DNA of 64,000 nucleotides from Tupaia tana (lineage: Eukaryota > Chordata > Mammalia > Scandentia > Tupaiidae): contig JAKSZU010000027.1 in the NCBI GenBank assembly GCA_026018925.1, positions 3,047,531 to 3,111,530 of the forward strand, read 5' to 3'. Below are positions 10,525-22,378 of this stretch, in pieces; position 1 is the stretch's first letter, and every line of letters starts with the position of its first letter. Made by a program: the position numbers and the translations under genes. Under the pieces are notes generated by a model. The model was given only the letters and a program-made list of their open reading frames with translations, was not told where the DNA came from and ran no database searches.

Positions 10525-10640
10525 GTTTTTCTCTGTTCATGACAGGGTGTGCGCATGCACAGGACAGAGCGAGCGAGAGGGAGAGAGAGAGACGTGGACG
10601 AGCATCCCCCACGGCGTCTGGTTATGCCGCGACCCCTCCA
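10525..10640 (-). mobile_element. Possible SINE 3' fragment
   Basis: The plus strand shows the sequence expected for an inverted SINE end (ACAGGGTGTGCGCATGC, then GAGA-rich, then a GCCGCGAC-like block). It is too diverged for certainty. Confidence 0.35.
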
Positions 10641-11059
10641 CTTCTGCAGTCACTGGATTTGGGGCACATTCCACGCTGACCGGCCGAGGGACAGCTTCTC
10701 CAGGACCGGTGTCACGGCTGCGCCATGGGCCCGCCCCAGAACGCGTGTCTCCAAGAGCCCTTCCCAGGAGCTCTGCTGCAGCTTACTCCAGACCACCGGC
10801 GAGCGAATCGCGAGGGTCCCTTCAGGCACAGCAAGAGTCTACAATCGGGCTAGACCCATCCGCTGTCACCGCAGATGTCACCTTCCCATCACTTTCCATG
10901 TTTAAAGAACAAATGGACAGACTTCTAAAGGACGGGCCATTAGAAATACCGACAGAGCAGAGAGGAATGGCAGGGGAGAGGGGAGAGGGGAGGCAGGGGA
11001 GAACAAAAGGAAAAGAAGGAAAATCGGTAAAGGGAGGGGCAGTTAAGATGGGGAGGAAA

Positions 11060-11165
11060 GGGGCCCGCAGTGACGTGGTGGTCGACGTGCTGGACTCCAA
11101 GGCCGGCCCGGTTCGAGTCTCGGACCTGGCGGCTTGCTTTCTCACTTCCCTCTGTCGGGCACAGC
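11060..11165 (+). mobile_element. SINE head variant
   Basis: The head GCCCGCAGTGACGTGGTGG, the CTGGACTCC stretch and GTTCGAGTCTCGGACC are present. It then jumps from GGCGGCTTG to TTTCTCACTTCCCTC, so the central body is missing, like the copy at 12853. Confidence 0.65.
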
Positions 11166-12852
11166 GGGCACCCAGCCACCCTGTTTTCCGCCCAGGCCTC
11201 TGGGCACCAGGGCGGCCCCCTCCAGACGGGAGGGCCAGTACCCCTGCTGGGCGCTGCCTCCCCCCTGCTGATGCTGCGGGAGCACCCCGCCCCCACCCTG
11301 CACTCCCGGCTTAGAGAGAGGGAAAAACCTAAATCCACACTCTGACGCTCGCGAGGTTATGATTACTTGGGCCCATCAAGAATAACCTTCCCACTTTATC
11401 AAGCACTGTGACAAAACCGCCACAATCAGACAGTAGCCATGGCAACCAGGACAAGCTTTGGCGCCTCACAAAGCCCTGAGTGGCAGAAAGAAGTCCTTTT
11501 ATTGGCGGCTGTGCCCCAGCCGGGGCTGCGCTGCGGGCACCCGGGGCTGCCAGACAATGCGGCCCTGCTGCGGCCCGACCTCCGCGGGCAGGCCTGACCC
11601 GGCTGCTTCTGTTTTGCTCCATTTTATTTTATTTTGTCACTGTCTTAAAGGAAAAAAACAGCAGGACTTCCCCCAAACATTGTCCCCTCTCAGGGTAGGA
11701 GATGTCACTGGGGGAGGGGGGCAGAATCATGAAGGCCGAGGGAAAAGGGGAAACTCGACAGCACACGTCACGCGTCCCTGCCAGACCCCAAGTGCCAATT
11801 TCTGGCCATCACACGGCGCTGACAAGTAAAACACAGATGGCAGGGCGAGGGCGGCGCCGCCAGACTGCCCCACGCCGGCTATGTGGGCTGGCTGGGCTGA
11901 ATCATGTTCAACGCGGCCCTTCCCGTCAGTACAGAAAGCAGAAGGCATTTCTCAAACGCGGCGCGCCCCACGCCGTCCCGCTGGACGTGTCGAGGCCATT
12001 AGCTGGGGACGGTGCTGGGGAACATCGGGACGCGAGGCTCTGGCTTTGATCTGCCTTTCTGTGACACTCCAGCGAGGAGAGAAGAAAGCTCCACAGCACT
12101 CAAAGCCAGCCTGCTTCTCTCTGGGAGCAGGAGCAAACATTTTAATTAGCTCTCCACTCTCCGTGGTGGGCGCGTCATCTCCCATCACACCTGGAGCGCT
12201 CAAAAAACGGAGCGTGTCCTGCGGTTTCTCCACTCGTATAAAAGGCATTCACTCGTGTTTATGGCTCTTCTCCCTTTGTGCCCTGTAATTTCTCCAGTGG
12301 CTGCAAATCAACTAGAGACACAGACATGCACGGCAGCCCTCCCTCCCCTGCAAAGCCAGGACACCCGAGTGCGGAGCCACTCAGGAGCGCACTGGTCTTG
12401 GGGTCGTCTTAAAGGTCGCCTGTGCCGGCAGAAACCTAGGAGGTCACACGATGGCCCAGGGAGAACGTCGGGTCTGGAATGTCTGCTTGTTCTGTTTTCC
12501 CTGTTTCAGTCTCTGGACGCCATCTGGGAGAAAAGCAGCTTACGAGGAAATACTTTGCTCCTTCTCCATGACTGTACATGAAGAGAGGAATTCAAAGTCC
12601 CACGTCCGAAAGATGTGGCCGCACACCTGCAACAGGGACTAGCAACGGCCTGCCCTGCTCTGGACACCCAGGGGACAAAACAGGAATGTCCGACACTCGA
12701 GTCAGGGCGTGCTCACACCACCACACTACTCATCCACTGCAGGTGCTCAGAGCGCCAACCCCGGGAACTAAGGCTTAGCGCTCCCAGACACGCTTCTCTT
12801 CTTCTCACTGTGTTCCAAATGCTGACATTGTCGTTTTAGTAAAATGAAAATC

Positions 12853-13030
12853 GGGACCAGCAGGTAGCGAGGTGGTTAAGTGCTGGACACTCCCACATGG
12901 CTGACCATGGTCTGAGTCCCAGACCTGGTGGCTTGCTTTCTCACTTTCCCTCTCTCTCTCTCTGGTTAAATTAAAATAAATGAATAAATAAAAATTAAAT
13001 AATTTTTTAACTAACTAAATAAATAAGTAG
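12853..13030 (+). mobile_element. SINE, short (head plus CT) form with AT-rich tail
   Basis: GGGACCAGCAGGTAGCGAGG and CCATGGTCTGAGTCCCAGAC form the tRNA-like part, followed directly by TTTCTCACTTTCCCTCTCTC and a long TAAATA-rich tail. The central body of about 100 bp is missing, suggesting a short subfamily. Confidence 0.75.
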
Positions 13031-13268
13031 ATAAAATCAGTGTGAGTGTTGCTACCGCTCTGTAAATACTGCTCAATTCTGGGTCAAGCATACACTAGGA
13101 CCATATGTTCGTATGTGGGTAGCGCCTTGTTCCTCCTGGAGTTACGTGTGACCTCGACGTATATTTTAAAATCTGCCTGGTTGTACACGAGCCATCACTA
13201 ACTTATCCCACATGCTGCACGACCTCGGTCTCACGCCCATCAACAAAGATCCCACGTGCCCAAATGTA

Positions 13269-13354
13269 TTACTGGGTTGCTGGAAAAGTCATGACACATT
13301 TTTGTATAGAAAAACACAGGAAAAAATACATCATGATTCTTCTGACAACCCAAG
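13269..13354. mobile_element. Mariner-like MITE
   Basis: An 86-bp element with inverted termini: CTGGGTTGCTGGAAAAGTCA at the left and, read inverted from the right, TTGGGTTGTCAGAAGAATCA. Similarity extends about 32 bp inward on each side, leaving little between. TTGGGTTG termini beside TA are typical of mariner/Tc1 elements. No transposase is present. Confidence 0.6.
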
Positions 13355-13609
13355 AGTTCCACTTTTCTGCACTGGACACATTTCTGGAGCTCTCTGAACT
13401 CCTGCTCCAAGCTGGCAGGGCTGCTGTCCACGCCGGGGCCTCCCCACACCGGTGCCTGTGGCTGGCCTGTTCTTTTTCTGTTTCCTTCTCGTTGTGCTGG
13501 AGCATGTCCCCAGGGCCGCTCTGGAGCCAGTGCCCTGGAAGTCAGCCGCACCCCTGCACGCCTAATAACTACATGGGACAATACGTGCAGCTCTTTCTAC
13601 AGGCAGAAG

Positions 13610-14385
13610 AAAGAAAACACCTCTTAGAAATTGTTTTAAAAATTCTCATTTTTAAAATGGACAAAGCTGTGAAAAGTGATCACAGAAAAGGAAATTCAGA
13701 TGGCCATTAGGCACATAAAAAAGTCCATAAGAGAAATCCAAATTAAAACCGCCCTTACACATTATTTTTTCACCTACAAGATTGGTAAAAAGCCCCAAGT
13801 CTGAAAACCCGCTTTGTTGATAAGGCTGTGGGGCAGCGAACATTCCGTATATTGCTGGGGGAAGGGCAGACTGCTTCCACCCTCATGGAGAACCATCTGA
13901 CAGGATCTCAAAACTAGGGACCAGCAGTTAGCGTAATGGCTATGTCGCTGGACTCCCACGTAGTCGACCGCGATTCGTATCCCGGACCCAGTGGCTTAAA
14001 CTCACGCCGGGCGCGTGTGCGTGCGTGCCCAAGATCCCGAGAGGAGAATGGAGGAGAAGGGATTGCGGCGTGACCATCCCCCCTGGGGGGTGATTTCTCG
14101 CTTTCTGTCTCTATGTCTCTTTCTGTCTGTCTGGCAAGCTCACGCGCCCTATAGCAAAAACGTCTAAAACAAAACAAAACAAAACAAAAAAACTACAAGT
14201 TCACTTACCCTTTGACCTGACAATCTCACTTCTGGGAATTTATCCTACATATAAGAAATTAAAAATGTATAGTTATTTCTGGAAAACTGTCTGCAATAGC
14301 AAGACGTTGGAAGCCACCCAAACGCCCATCAATGCTGAACTTGATAAATGATATTTCATGTCCACGATGGTTTTGCAGAATGGGT
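13610..14385 (+). mobile_element. L1 3' ORF2-region fragment, split by a SINE
   Basis: The sequence resembles the end of L1 ORF2 in order: a TCCAAATTAAAACCGCCCTT-like stretch, AAGATTGGTAAAAAGCC, then after the SINE ACTTCTGGGAATTTATCCTA and ATCAATGCTGAACTTGATAA. It is diverged and non-coding. The SINE at 13918-14166 interrupts it. Confidence 0.65.
13918..14166 (+). mobile_element. tRNA-derived SINE, full length, nested in L1
   Basis: One of the best copies: GGACCAGCAGTTAGCGTAAT, A box, B-box-like GATTCGTATCCCGG, GCGTGTGCGTGCGTGCCCAA, GGGGGGTGATTTCTCGC and CCCTATAGCAAAAACGTC, followed by an (AAAAC)n tail. Confidence 0.88.
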
Positions 14386-14529
14386 GACGGCTGTCCGTCT
14401 GCTGGGCCACAGCATGAAGGCCACAGAGCGACGAGGACGAGACTGACTTCAGATGCTGAGCTGGAGGAACCTGTGGGCGTGTCCAGGAGGGAGCTGAATC
14501 AAACAGCTTGCGAGAAGAAAAACGGCTCC

Positions 14530-14905
14530 CAAGATGTCAATGCCCTAACCCCGGGACTGGGAAGGTGCGCCCTGACGTGGTAAAAGGGACTCGGCAGACG
14601 TGATTAAGTGGAGGACCTGGAGAGGGAGTTTACGCGGGATGACCTGGTGGGTCCAATGTAACAATGTAACAAGGACCGCAGGGGAAAGGCAGGAGGGTCA
14701 GAGCCGGAGGAGGAGGCGTGAAGGCGGAGCTGAGGTGGGCGACGCAGGAAGGGCAGGCAGCCAAGGCCAAGGGCGGCCTCTACGAGCTTCAGAAGGGCAG
14801 CAGCAGGTCCTCCTGGAGTCGTCAGAAGAAACGCCTTCCTTCGAACTCCTTGACTCTAAGCCTGAAACCATTTCTGACGTCGGACCTCCAGATCCCAAGG
14901 GTAAG
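14530..14905 (+). mobile_element. MaLR/MLT1-like LTR fragment
   Basis: Ordered similarity to the remembered MLT1-type LTR: GATGTCAATGCCCTAACCCC, GGTAAAAGGGACTCGGCAGA, CGTGATTAAGTGGAGGACC, GGTGGGTCCAATGTAA and a GCGGCCTCTACGAGCTT-like segment. It is an old, non-coding LTR. Confidence 0.55.
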
Positions 14906-16254
14906 AGAGGTGCCTGGTTTCAAGTCACAGTAAATGTGTGATAAACCGATCCACGACCCCAAACCAGGAAAAGGTCAGGGTGGAGGCAAGATGCCGGAAG
15001 CGCTGGCCACACGGGGCAGAGGGGACTTCAGGGATGAAGCTGGCGGAGGCCTGGATGTCCTGGTGAGGCAGGGAGCAGACGGACAAGAAATGCTGCCGAG
15101 CCAGGAAAAGTGGCCCTCGGGGCGATGGGTTAGGAAGGGAGTCTGATCCACACCGTCGAATGTCTCGAGGGAGAAGCCAATGCGAAGCAGAAAGCCAATT
15201 CCGAGGGACAGTGAGGTCTTGAAAGGCCCCGGGTAGGGCATTTCGGGGCAGTGGCAGACGGCCAGAGGCTGAGCAGTACCTGGAGTGAGGACAAACACCC
15301 TAGGAGGTCAGGGCTTGGCTTTGCTCGCACGTGCTGGCCACACAGCAGTGTGCAGAGGAGGGCCGCTCTCATACGGCCCTGGACGGTGAAGACCCGCAGG
15401 TGGGGCAGGAGAGGGTGCCAGGCTGGGACGCCGGGCATTCTGCCTCTGCTCACCAAACGGAAAGGGGTGTCCAACGCAGGTGGAGCTGCGGGAAACTCAG
15501 CATGTCTCCTCAGTGTCCTGAGGGCAAGGCCGTGGCTGGTCCCCCATCCATTCTCAGACTAGAGTCGGCCGGCCTGGGGCTCTGTGCAAGGCATGTGGGA
15601 AGTGAAGACGCGGGAGCCTCTTCTCCCGCCCGAGGACACCCCAGACCAGGGGTGGGAAGAAGCCGATGTCCCCACCTGACGGAAGCTGCAGAGGTGGTGG
15701 AGGGGACGGCTCTGTTCTCTCGAGAAGGAGCCAACCTCACCAATCCAGCAGCCGCACCCACCCCCCAGGCCTCCGGCAGGACCACTGCGCCACAGCCAGA
15801 GGGAGGGACAGGCAAGCAGGCCAGCGGCTGGAGGCATCGTTTTTCCTCTTTGTTTTACACACAATGCCCCAGAAAAACATGTTACTGATATGTAATTAGG
15901 CCAACATAATAGAGTCTGAGAGAGCAGTTGTCTCATTTTAGACAACTTTGGCTTTCATAATGTTCAAAGAGAGTAAGTTAAAAAAAATAAAAAAGCACAG
16001 TGCTTAGACGTAGAAATGGGGCAGATGCAAATGCATGTCATGTGTAGACAGCTTCATTTCCGAGACTCCTCACCCACCCCTCTGCTCAAGTTACGTGTCT
16101 GCCGGATTGCCTCTGCCATGAAGAAAGCCAACCGACTGGGTAGCCTTTGCAGAGACCACCGAAACAGCCATTACCTAAGGTCTACCGTTTGCCACAGCGG
16201 CCTCCACTCCGACCTCCCTGTGGTGGCCTCCACCACAGCAGCTCGTCCCGGGAA

Positions 16255-16660
16255 GGGTAGAGCCCGTTTCCCACCCGAGAATCCGGGCTGGTCCTGGGAC
16301 CTGCTCTGACCGGCGGAACGTGGCAGGTGCAGCTTTATTGTCACTCTGAACTGTGGCCTCAGAGGGCCTCACTGCCTCCTCTTGCTGCGGTGGAACTGGA
16401 ACCTACACCGTGAGGACAGGCCCGGCCAGGCTGCTGGGTGAGGAGAGATGTGGGGCCGGGCCAGCCCGCAGACCCGAGACGCCGCCTGGATCCCGCCGGC
16501 CCCAGGTGACCCAGGAGCGGGCCCAGCGGAGAGTAGTCAGCCCCTCCGTGATCAGATCACAGCTGACTGCGGACCCAGCGGGCAGCAACCAAGCCGCGGC
16601 CGCTTCAGTTCCCTAAGATTCCGGTGCTCCGCCATCCAGCAGCAGCTAACTGGGACCCTT
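16255..16660 (+). mobile_element. Possible old LTR fragment
   Basis: Weak ordered similarity to a mammalian LTR type with CCGGGCTGGTCCTGGGAC near the start and a Gly/Pro-like run of CAGC/CCAG blocks later, ending CAGCTAACTGGGAC. Low confidence. Confidence 0.35.
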
Positions 16661-17611
16661 ATTATTATTCGAGGAAAAGCCAAAATCTAGAGGCAAACCT
16701 CTAACAGGAAAGTGGAAGTGAAAGTCACCTCGTCCGATTTGAGAGAAATAAAATGTAATCGCTCCCGCGAGGGGACTTGTTGGTCACCACGCCCCCACCT
16801 CTGTGCCAGGCTCACTGTGACCGTGCACGGCCTCCGGAGCCCTGCAGTCTAACTCACGGCACCCTGCTGCGAGCCCAGCGGCGCCGTCAGCGCGCCTGGG
16901 TGGGAGAGGAACCGCGGGAAGGACGCCTCAGTCCGGGGGCCGCCTGGCATCTCCCGGGGCACTGCGCCAAGCCGGCAGGCGCCCCGGACCTGCACGTGCG
17001 AGATAACACTTCCCGGACGCCGGTGCCGGGGCCTCGGTCCTGGTGTGTGCGGTCACTCCGAAGTCACACGCACGGACGGGGATGGCAGGAAGGGGAGAGC
17101 GGTTATGGGATGGAGGGGCGGGAGGTGGCACAGCATGGCACCCACGGGAGCCTCCCGGGCAGGAGAGTGGGTGAGGTGTGTTACAGGGCGGGCTCCCAGA
17201 TCTCGAAGAAGCCGATGGGCTGGGCACTCGGAGGTCGGGGCGATGGCTGGGCAGACTCTGCCCACTGTAGGGGCAGGTCCTGCCGTTCTGGGCACAGCCA
17301 TCACGCGGGGCGAAGCTGCTCAGGGAACCTGCACCGGGACAGTGCAGGCTGAGGTCCCCAGAGCTGGCATCACACACACACGCGCAACGCACCGGGGCGG
17401 GCGCGTCCTCTCGGCACACTTGGAAACGCTCTCTGTGACAACAGTGAGACAGAGACATTTTCTCCACCTGGGATGAGCCGAGGCCCTCCCCCCTACTGAG
17501 GAGCGAGAGAAAAAGAGACCTCTGGGAGCTGGGGTCTGCCACTTCACTCCTCTCTCTTTAGACAGTCTGGGTGAACGGGGACAGGTTTTTAACCTAAAAA
17601 AAAGAGAAAGG

Positions 17612-17682
17612 GAGGCCAGCAGGTGACGTGGTGTTGAAGGCGCTGGACTCCCACATGGCCGACTGCGGTTCGAGTTTAAAAC
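17612..17682 (+). mobile_element. SINE head fragment
   Basis: GGCCAGCAGGTGACGTGGTG, CTGGACTCCCACATGG and CTGCGGTTCGAGT are present; the copy stops right after the B box and continues into L1-like sequence. Confidence 0.7.
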
Positions 17683-17683
17683 A

Positions 17684-18235
17684 TAAAGTTTATGTTTTTA
17701 AAAAGGACCTTTTGATCAAAACCGGTATGAAGTACTATGATAGAACTATCAAATATGCACTCTACAAGCTAGAAAATTGTGGTCACCAAAAATCTACCAA
17801 TGGAAAACTAGTTAAATAAATTAAAATGTACCTGATCCTCTATTGGACTATTCTACATCCATTAAAAATGATGGAGTAGGTGGCATGGTGGTTAAGGTGC
17901 TGGACTCCCACATGGTTGACCATGGTTCGAGTCCTAGACCCAGTGTTTTGAAAATCACACCAGGTGTGTATGCATGTGTGCTCGAAATCCTTAAGGGAAA
18001 ATGGAGGAGAAGGGATTGTGGTGTGGCCATCTCCCATGAGGGGTAGTAAGCTCTTACTTTCCCTCTCTGTCTCTTCAGTGAGCATTCATACCCCCCGGCA
18101 AGAAAAAAACCCTAAAAAATGATGGTATACGATCCAGATAATGACATAGAAACATTTTCAGAAGATACTGCCACATATATGAAAACGTATGACTGTGTGA
18201 GCAGTATGTGCCCATGGAAAAAAGAACATGCCAGC
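17684..18235 (+). mobile_element. L1-like 3' fragment, split by a SINE
   Basis: AT-rich sequence with L1 3'-end features (ATTAAAAATGATGG, CAGATAATGACATAGAAACA, CATATATGAAAACGTATGAC). The SINE at 17875-18114 interrupts it, and the target site is duplicated on both sides. Confidence 0.5.
17875..18114 (+). mobile_element. tRNA-derived SINE with target-site duplication
   Basis: The head is GTAGGTGGCATGGTGGTTAA and the B box GGTTCGAGTCC. It is flanked by AAAAATGATGG at 17864-17874 and again at 18115-18125, an 11-bp direct repeat that marks retroposition into the L1-like host. Confidence 0.85.
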
Positions 18236-19104
18236 AGAGGTGGAGTACACGCCGGGAGGCTGCACACTCAGGGGTGATGTGGCTATCTTTTCAGTGAGGA
18301 GGAGAGTAAGTTTTTTTTTTTTTTTTTTCCTCATAGTTTATGAATTACCTTCACTGACCGCGCATCGTCTTCATTAATATGAGATTGAAATATCTTAAAA
18401 TTCACCTAAAGACAACGCCAAGGCTTACAATAAATTCACAAAGCGGCGGGACAACCGTCACCACTGTGTAAGTGTGGACGTTTTCATTAGCCACTGCCCC
18501 CTAACTCCTAAACCTGTCAGCCCCCACTCCCATTCTGCCGCCCACGGAGAGGCAGCCACTAACCCACTTTCTGTGTGCACGGATGAGCCAGGTGGGCGCG
18601 TTTCGTGGAAGTGGATTCACGCACCACAGACCTGGGTTCCTCCACGCTAGCACAACGCGCTCGCAGTCCCTCCACGCTTTCTCACGTGTCGCACTTACTC
18701 CTTTTCTTCCCAAATAACACTCCATTACACGGCTCCCCAGACCTACGCATTCATCACCTGATGGACATCTGTTACTCCTCTTGGCTATGTGCCTAGGAGT
18801 AGCACTCCTGGGTCATATGGTAACTATGTTGAACGCAATTTTGTAAAAAAGTAATAAAACGAAAACACAGACTTTGAACCTCATCACACAGATTCTTGAA
18901 CCTTCCAAAGTCTCATTTGCCAAGTGATATCAGCATAGAGGTATCAGCAAAGAGAACACTTTCTTCTACCTCAACCAAAGAGGATGTGTGAGAATTCTGC
19001 TTTGGAATAAGGCCACTGCCTGAAAAGCAGTGGGTCGACCGTGCACCCCGGTATTAAAGCTGAAGGAGATCGCTTCCTGCAGCCCAGCACTTCCTAGGCC
19101 TGGC

Positions 19105-19255
19105 CGAAGTCCTTTCATGCACACGTCTAATCTCTACCCCTCGACCCTAGACTTACTATCTCCAGTGGGGAAGGGTGAGGCAGGAGTCTGCATTTGTAAC
19201 AAGTCCCCAGGTGATCCCGAGGGTCACCATGGTCGGGGAACCATGCTGGAAGCAC
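19105..19255 (+). mobile_element. MER5-like hAT fragment
   Basis: Contains CAGGAGTCTGCATTTGTAAC, AAGTCCCCAGGTGATCC and a diverged end GTCGGGGAACCATGC, in the order expected for MER5A. Confidence 0.5.
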
Positions 19256-21269
19256 CTCCCCTGAGAGAAGGCGAGGGGACACCTGAATCTCACAGACGTA
19301 TCGGGGGTGGCAGCCGCAGGCCCCAGGCGCTCCCGCTGCTGAAGCGTTCAGCTCCTCAACTCTCCACCCGGACCTTGTTTCCACCTAAAATCGACACGAA
19401 TCGTCGACTTCCCCGAATCAGTCTGCCCCTCAGAGAGGGGGCTAGGTCCCTGCTCCCCTTTGCTTTTCCCTCTTCCGAGATACACCCCGCGGTCCCCAGC
19501 AAGCCCCAGGTGTGTCCCACATCACCGTCACTCCCCACGTGCCCTCCAGCCCACGTTTCTCCAGTCCGCTGGTGGCGGAACGTAGACTCGATTCAGCCAG
19601 CACGGACTGAGAACAGCCAGATCGGACCTCCTTGTACCATTCCTAAATACGGCCAAAGACATCTTTTCTAAGCAGTAGTGACGCCCTATGTTGTTCAATT
19701 ATGTCTTCGGCTGACATTTGTTAAAAACCTGTAACAGGTAGGAGCGAATCTGGATCCAGGGAACTCTCGGCCGATCTCTGACTCTGGGGTTTGGACAGCA
19801 ATTTGAAAGGCGGTGCCTCTAAGGTGAGGCGAGAGGTCGCAGTTTCCCAAGGACAGGGGAGCAATTCCAGCTGGTGGTCTCAAGGCTGGTGGCATGGGAG
19901 TCGGCTGGAAAGACTGGTAAGGGTCTCCAAAGTGGAAACTTGAGGTGGAGGAGGCCGTCAGCCAAGAGCAAGCAAGAAGAAAAGATCTAGAAAACTCTGC
20001 CACAGCCCTGAGCATTTGCAGGGAGTAGGAGGTCCAAACCTGGCCTGGATTAAACTCTTCCGTTAGAACTGCTGTCGAATCAGGCATGCCCCATGCGGTA
20101 TTACTGATTTTTTTTTTAACTGAAATGCAATCAATATTTTTGATACTGAAATGTATCCCTGCTACATTTTATTGGACTAATTTTGGTCTGACATCCATAA
20201 ACTAACAGATAATGAGATTGGAAGGGCTTTAAGATGTCAGGGTAACCTCAAAAATCAAACTGGATTAGATCAGTCATTTTCAAGGTTTCTTGTTTTGCTT
20301 TTTTGTCTTTTTCAAGTAGCGAGATGTTTTACGCAAACGTCAACTGTAATCTAATTCGGAAACCCAACATGTGAAAACGGATAAATTCGGAAAAGGCTGC
20401 ATGGGTGGGTTGTCTAGAGTCCTCTCCACTCCCCACTCTCAACACGCCCTTGCCCGACTCCCAGGCCTGCCTGGACCACTCTTCTGTGGCGCCCAGGAAC
20501 ATCACACTCTTCAGATCCTGCTGGCCGCCACGGTTTTCTGCGGCCTCCTCACTTTGAGTCTCTGGCAAGTCCACGACTTCCTAGGTCTCTACCATTGTCC
20601 CCTGAAAAGGTACCAACCAGGACACGGTACGCATGGACCCAGGAGCAAAGACTTCTTTCCAATAAGCCTTGGCTCTGCCTAAGGGAGCATTTCGGGAGCC
20701 TTCCAACCAGCTGTGCCGGCCAGTCACACTCGTCCGCAACCCCTTCCTTTTGGTTTTACTGAAATTCTTGGCCGAGCGAGTTTCAGAAACAGCGCATTTC
20801 TAGGAGTGGCACTGAGTACACACTCGGCTGCAGGAGCCCGCCGGCCGCGCGCGGTGGCCGAGTGCACTCACGTTCTTTGAAGAACTGTTTTCCCTGTCCC
20901 CACCTATGGCTCTCAGGCTGTCTACGCGTGTGAAAAATGCTCACGGGACCCTCTTGGGAAACAGGAGAAGGACTCTAGGCAGTTGGCAGGAGCAAAGACC
21001 AGCTCCTGGCTCGCAGTCGGCCAGGGACGTGGGTCTCAGCCCCACACGGCAAAAGCTGAGCTAGACAGTGGCCTGCGTGCGCTTGGACACGATCCTTCCC
21101 TCAGAGCCGCTGATAAGGAGCACAGCCCCCTCCAGCCCACTGCACGTTTCCTGCTCCAGCCACGACACCTTCAAAGACTCTGCACGCAGACATACTGTGC
21201 AGCAACTCTGCAGGCCAGCCCCGGAGAGGAGGCCGGCACGCCACATGCACTTCTAGGACTGCCGGAACA

Positions 21270-21960
21270 ACAGCCACTAACTTGTGGTTTACAGCGATGG
21301 AGATGTATTCTCTCACGCTTCCGGAGACCCGGAGTCTGAAATCAGGATTATCCTGAACGCGGGTTTGTAGAGGGGCATGTCCCCCGGAGGCTCTAGGACA
21401 GAATCCACTTCTTGCCTTTTTCACCCTGGGGGCTGCAGCGTTCCGCGGCTTGCGGCCACCTCATGCCCATCTTCAAGGTCAGCATTTTTTATTGCCATAG
21501 GGCACTTGTGCTTGCCCCAGAGAGACGGAGAGAGGGGAAGTGAGGAAGCATGCCCCAGGGGGATGGTCACACCACAGCCCGTCTCCGTTCTCCTCTGGAC
21601 AGGTTCTGGACGTGCACGCACACTCCCGGCAGGGTTTTCCAGCCACTGCCCCTGGGCAAACCGCACAGCCGGCTGTGTGGGATTCGGCACCTCGACCACC
21701 ACACCACTGGCTGCACGGCCAGCACTTTTAACTTCCCGTCTTCCCGTTGCCTCCTCTGTGTCTGTAACACCTCCCTCTGCTCTCCGACATGGAGTATGTG
21801 ACTGCAGAGGGTCCACCCAGATAGCCCAGGAAAAGCTCCCCCCTCGAGATCCTTAACTTGAATCACACCTGCAAAGACCCTGTGAACAAATAACATAACC
21901 TCTGCAGGTCCCAGGGATCGGGACCTGACACCTCGGGGACATCACGCAGCCTGCTGCATG
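21270..21960 (-). mobile_element. LTR (MaLR-like), split by a SINE
   Basis: The plus strand shows the inverted LTR order: GTGGTTTACAGCGATGGAGA, TATTCTCTCACGCTTCCGG, then beyond the SINE AACTTGAATCACACCTGCAA, AGACCCTGTGAACAAATAAC and GGGATCGGGACCTGACACC. Old and non-coding. Confidence 0.5.
21482..21718 (-). mobile_element. Diverged SINE nested in LTR
   Basis: Plus strand starts TTTTTTATTGCCATAGGGCA and ends CACCACACCACTGGCTG, the inverse of the family's end and head. The central part is diverged. Confidence 0.65.
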
Positions 21961-22157
21961 CGTGTGCGTGTCAGCTCTGGGACTGGGAAAGGGGAATTCG
22001 AGAAACGGGTCAGAGGCTGAAGGAGGCCTGTCTTTACTGCCTACACTTTGTACTGTAGGAATTTTGTTAAAGATGATCACAACCCCACAACAGCTTTTAT
22101 CTCAATCTGTACTAGCATTCATGTCACTACACGCCATTTCTAACAAGAAACGCCTCT

Positions 22158-22378
22158 GGACCCAGCCACTGTGGTACACACTGATAAGATGCTGCTGCCG
22201 CTCTGTGGGCTGAGGCCACATGGGAGGCCCAGGTTCAAGTCCCTGCCCACCTTGAAAGCAGGGCACCGTGGGTGGGTGCCTGCAGGCCCAGCCTCTTGGG
22301 AAGCTGAAACAGGAGGATCATGGGTTTGTGGACAGCATGGGCAACTCAGCGAGATCCTGTTTCTAATTAAATAAAACA
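22158..22378 (+). mobile_element. Composite tRNA + 7SL (Alu-like) SINE
   Basis: The left half is a tRNA-like head (ending CCCAGGTTCAAGTCCCTGCC, a B box). The right half matches an Alu left monomer with a central deletion: GTGCCTGCAGGCCCAGCCTC, TTGGGAAGCTGAAACAGGAG, GATCATGGGTTTG, CAGCATGGGCAACTCAGCGA and GATCCTGTTTCTAATTAAAT. Such fusions are reported from tree shrews. Confidence 0.75.

Noticed and set aside
10400-11314. 304-residue plus-strand open frame, the longest in the window
   Set aside because: It runs through two SINE fragments and purine-rich simple sequence, and shows no recognisable domain; GC-rich DNA makes such frames common.
13918-13995. tRNA gene at SINE heads
   Set aside because: A and B boxes are present but the cloverleaf is not maintained and the head continues into the SINE body; the same holds for all copies.
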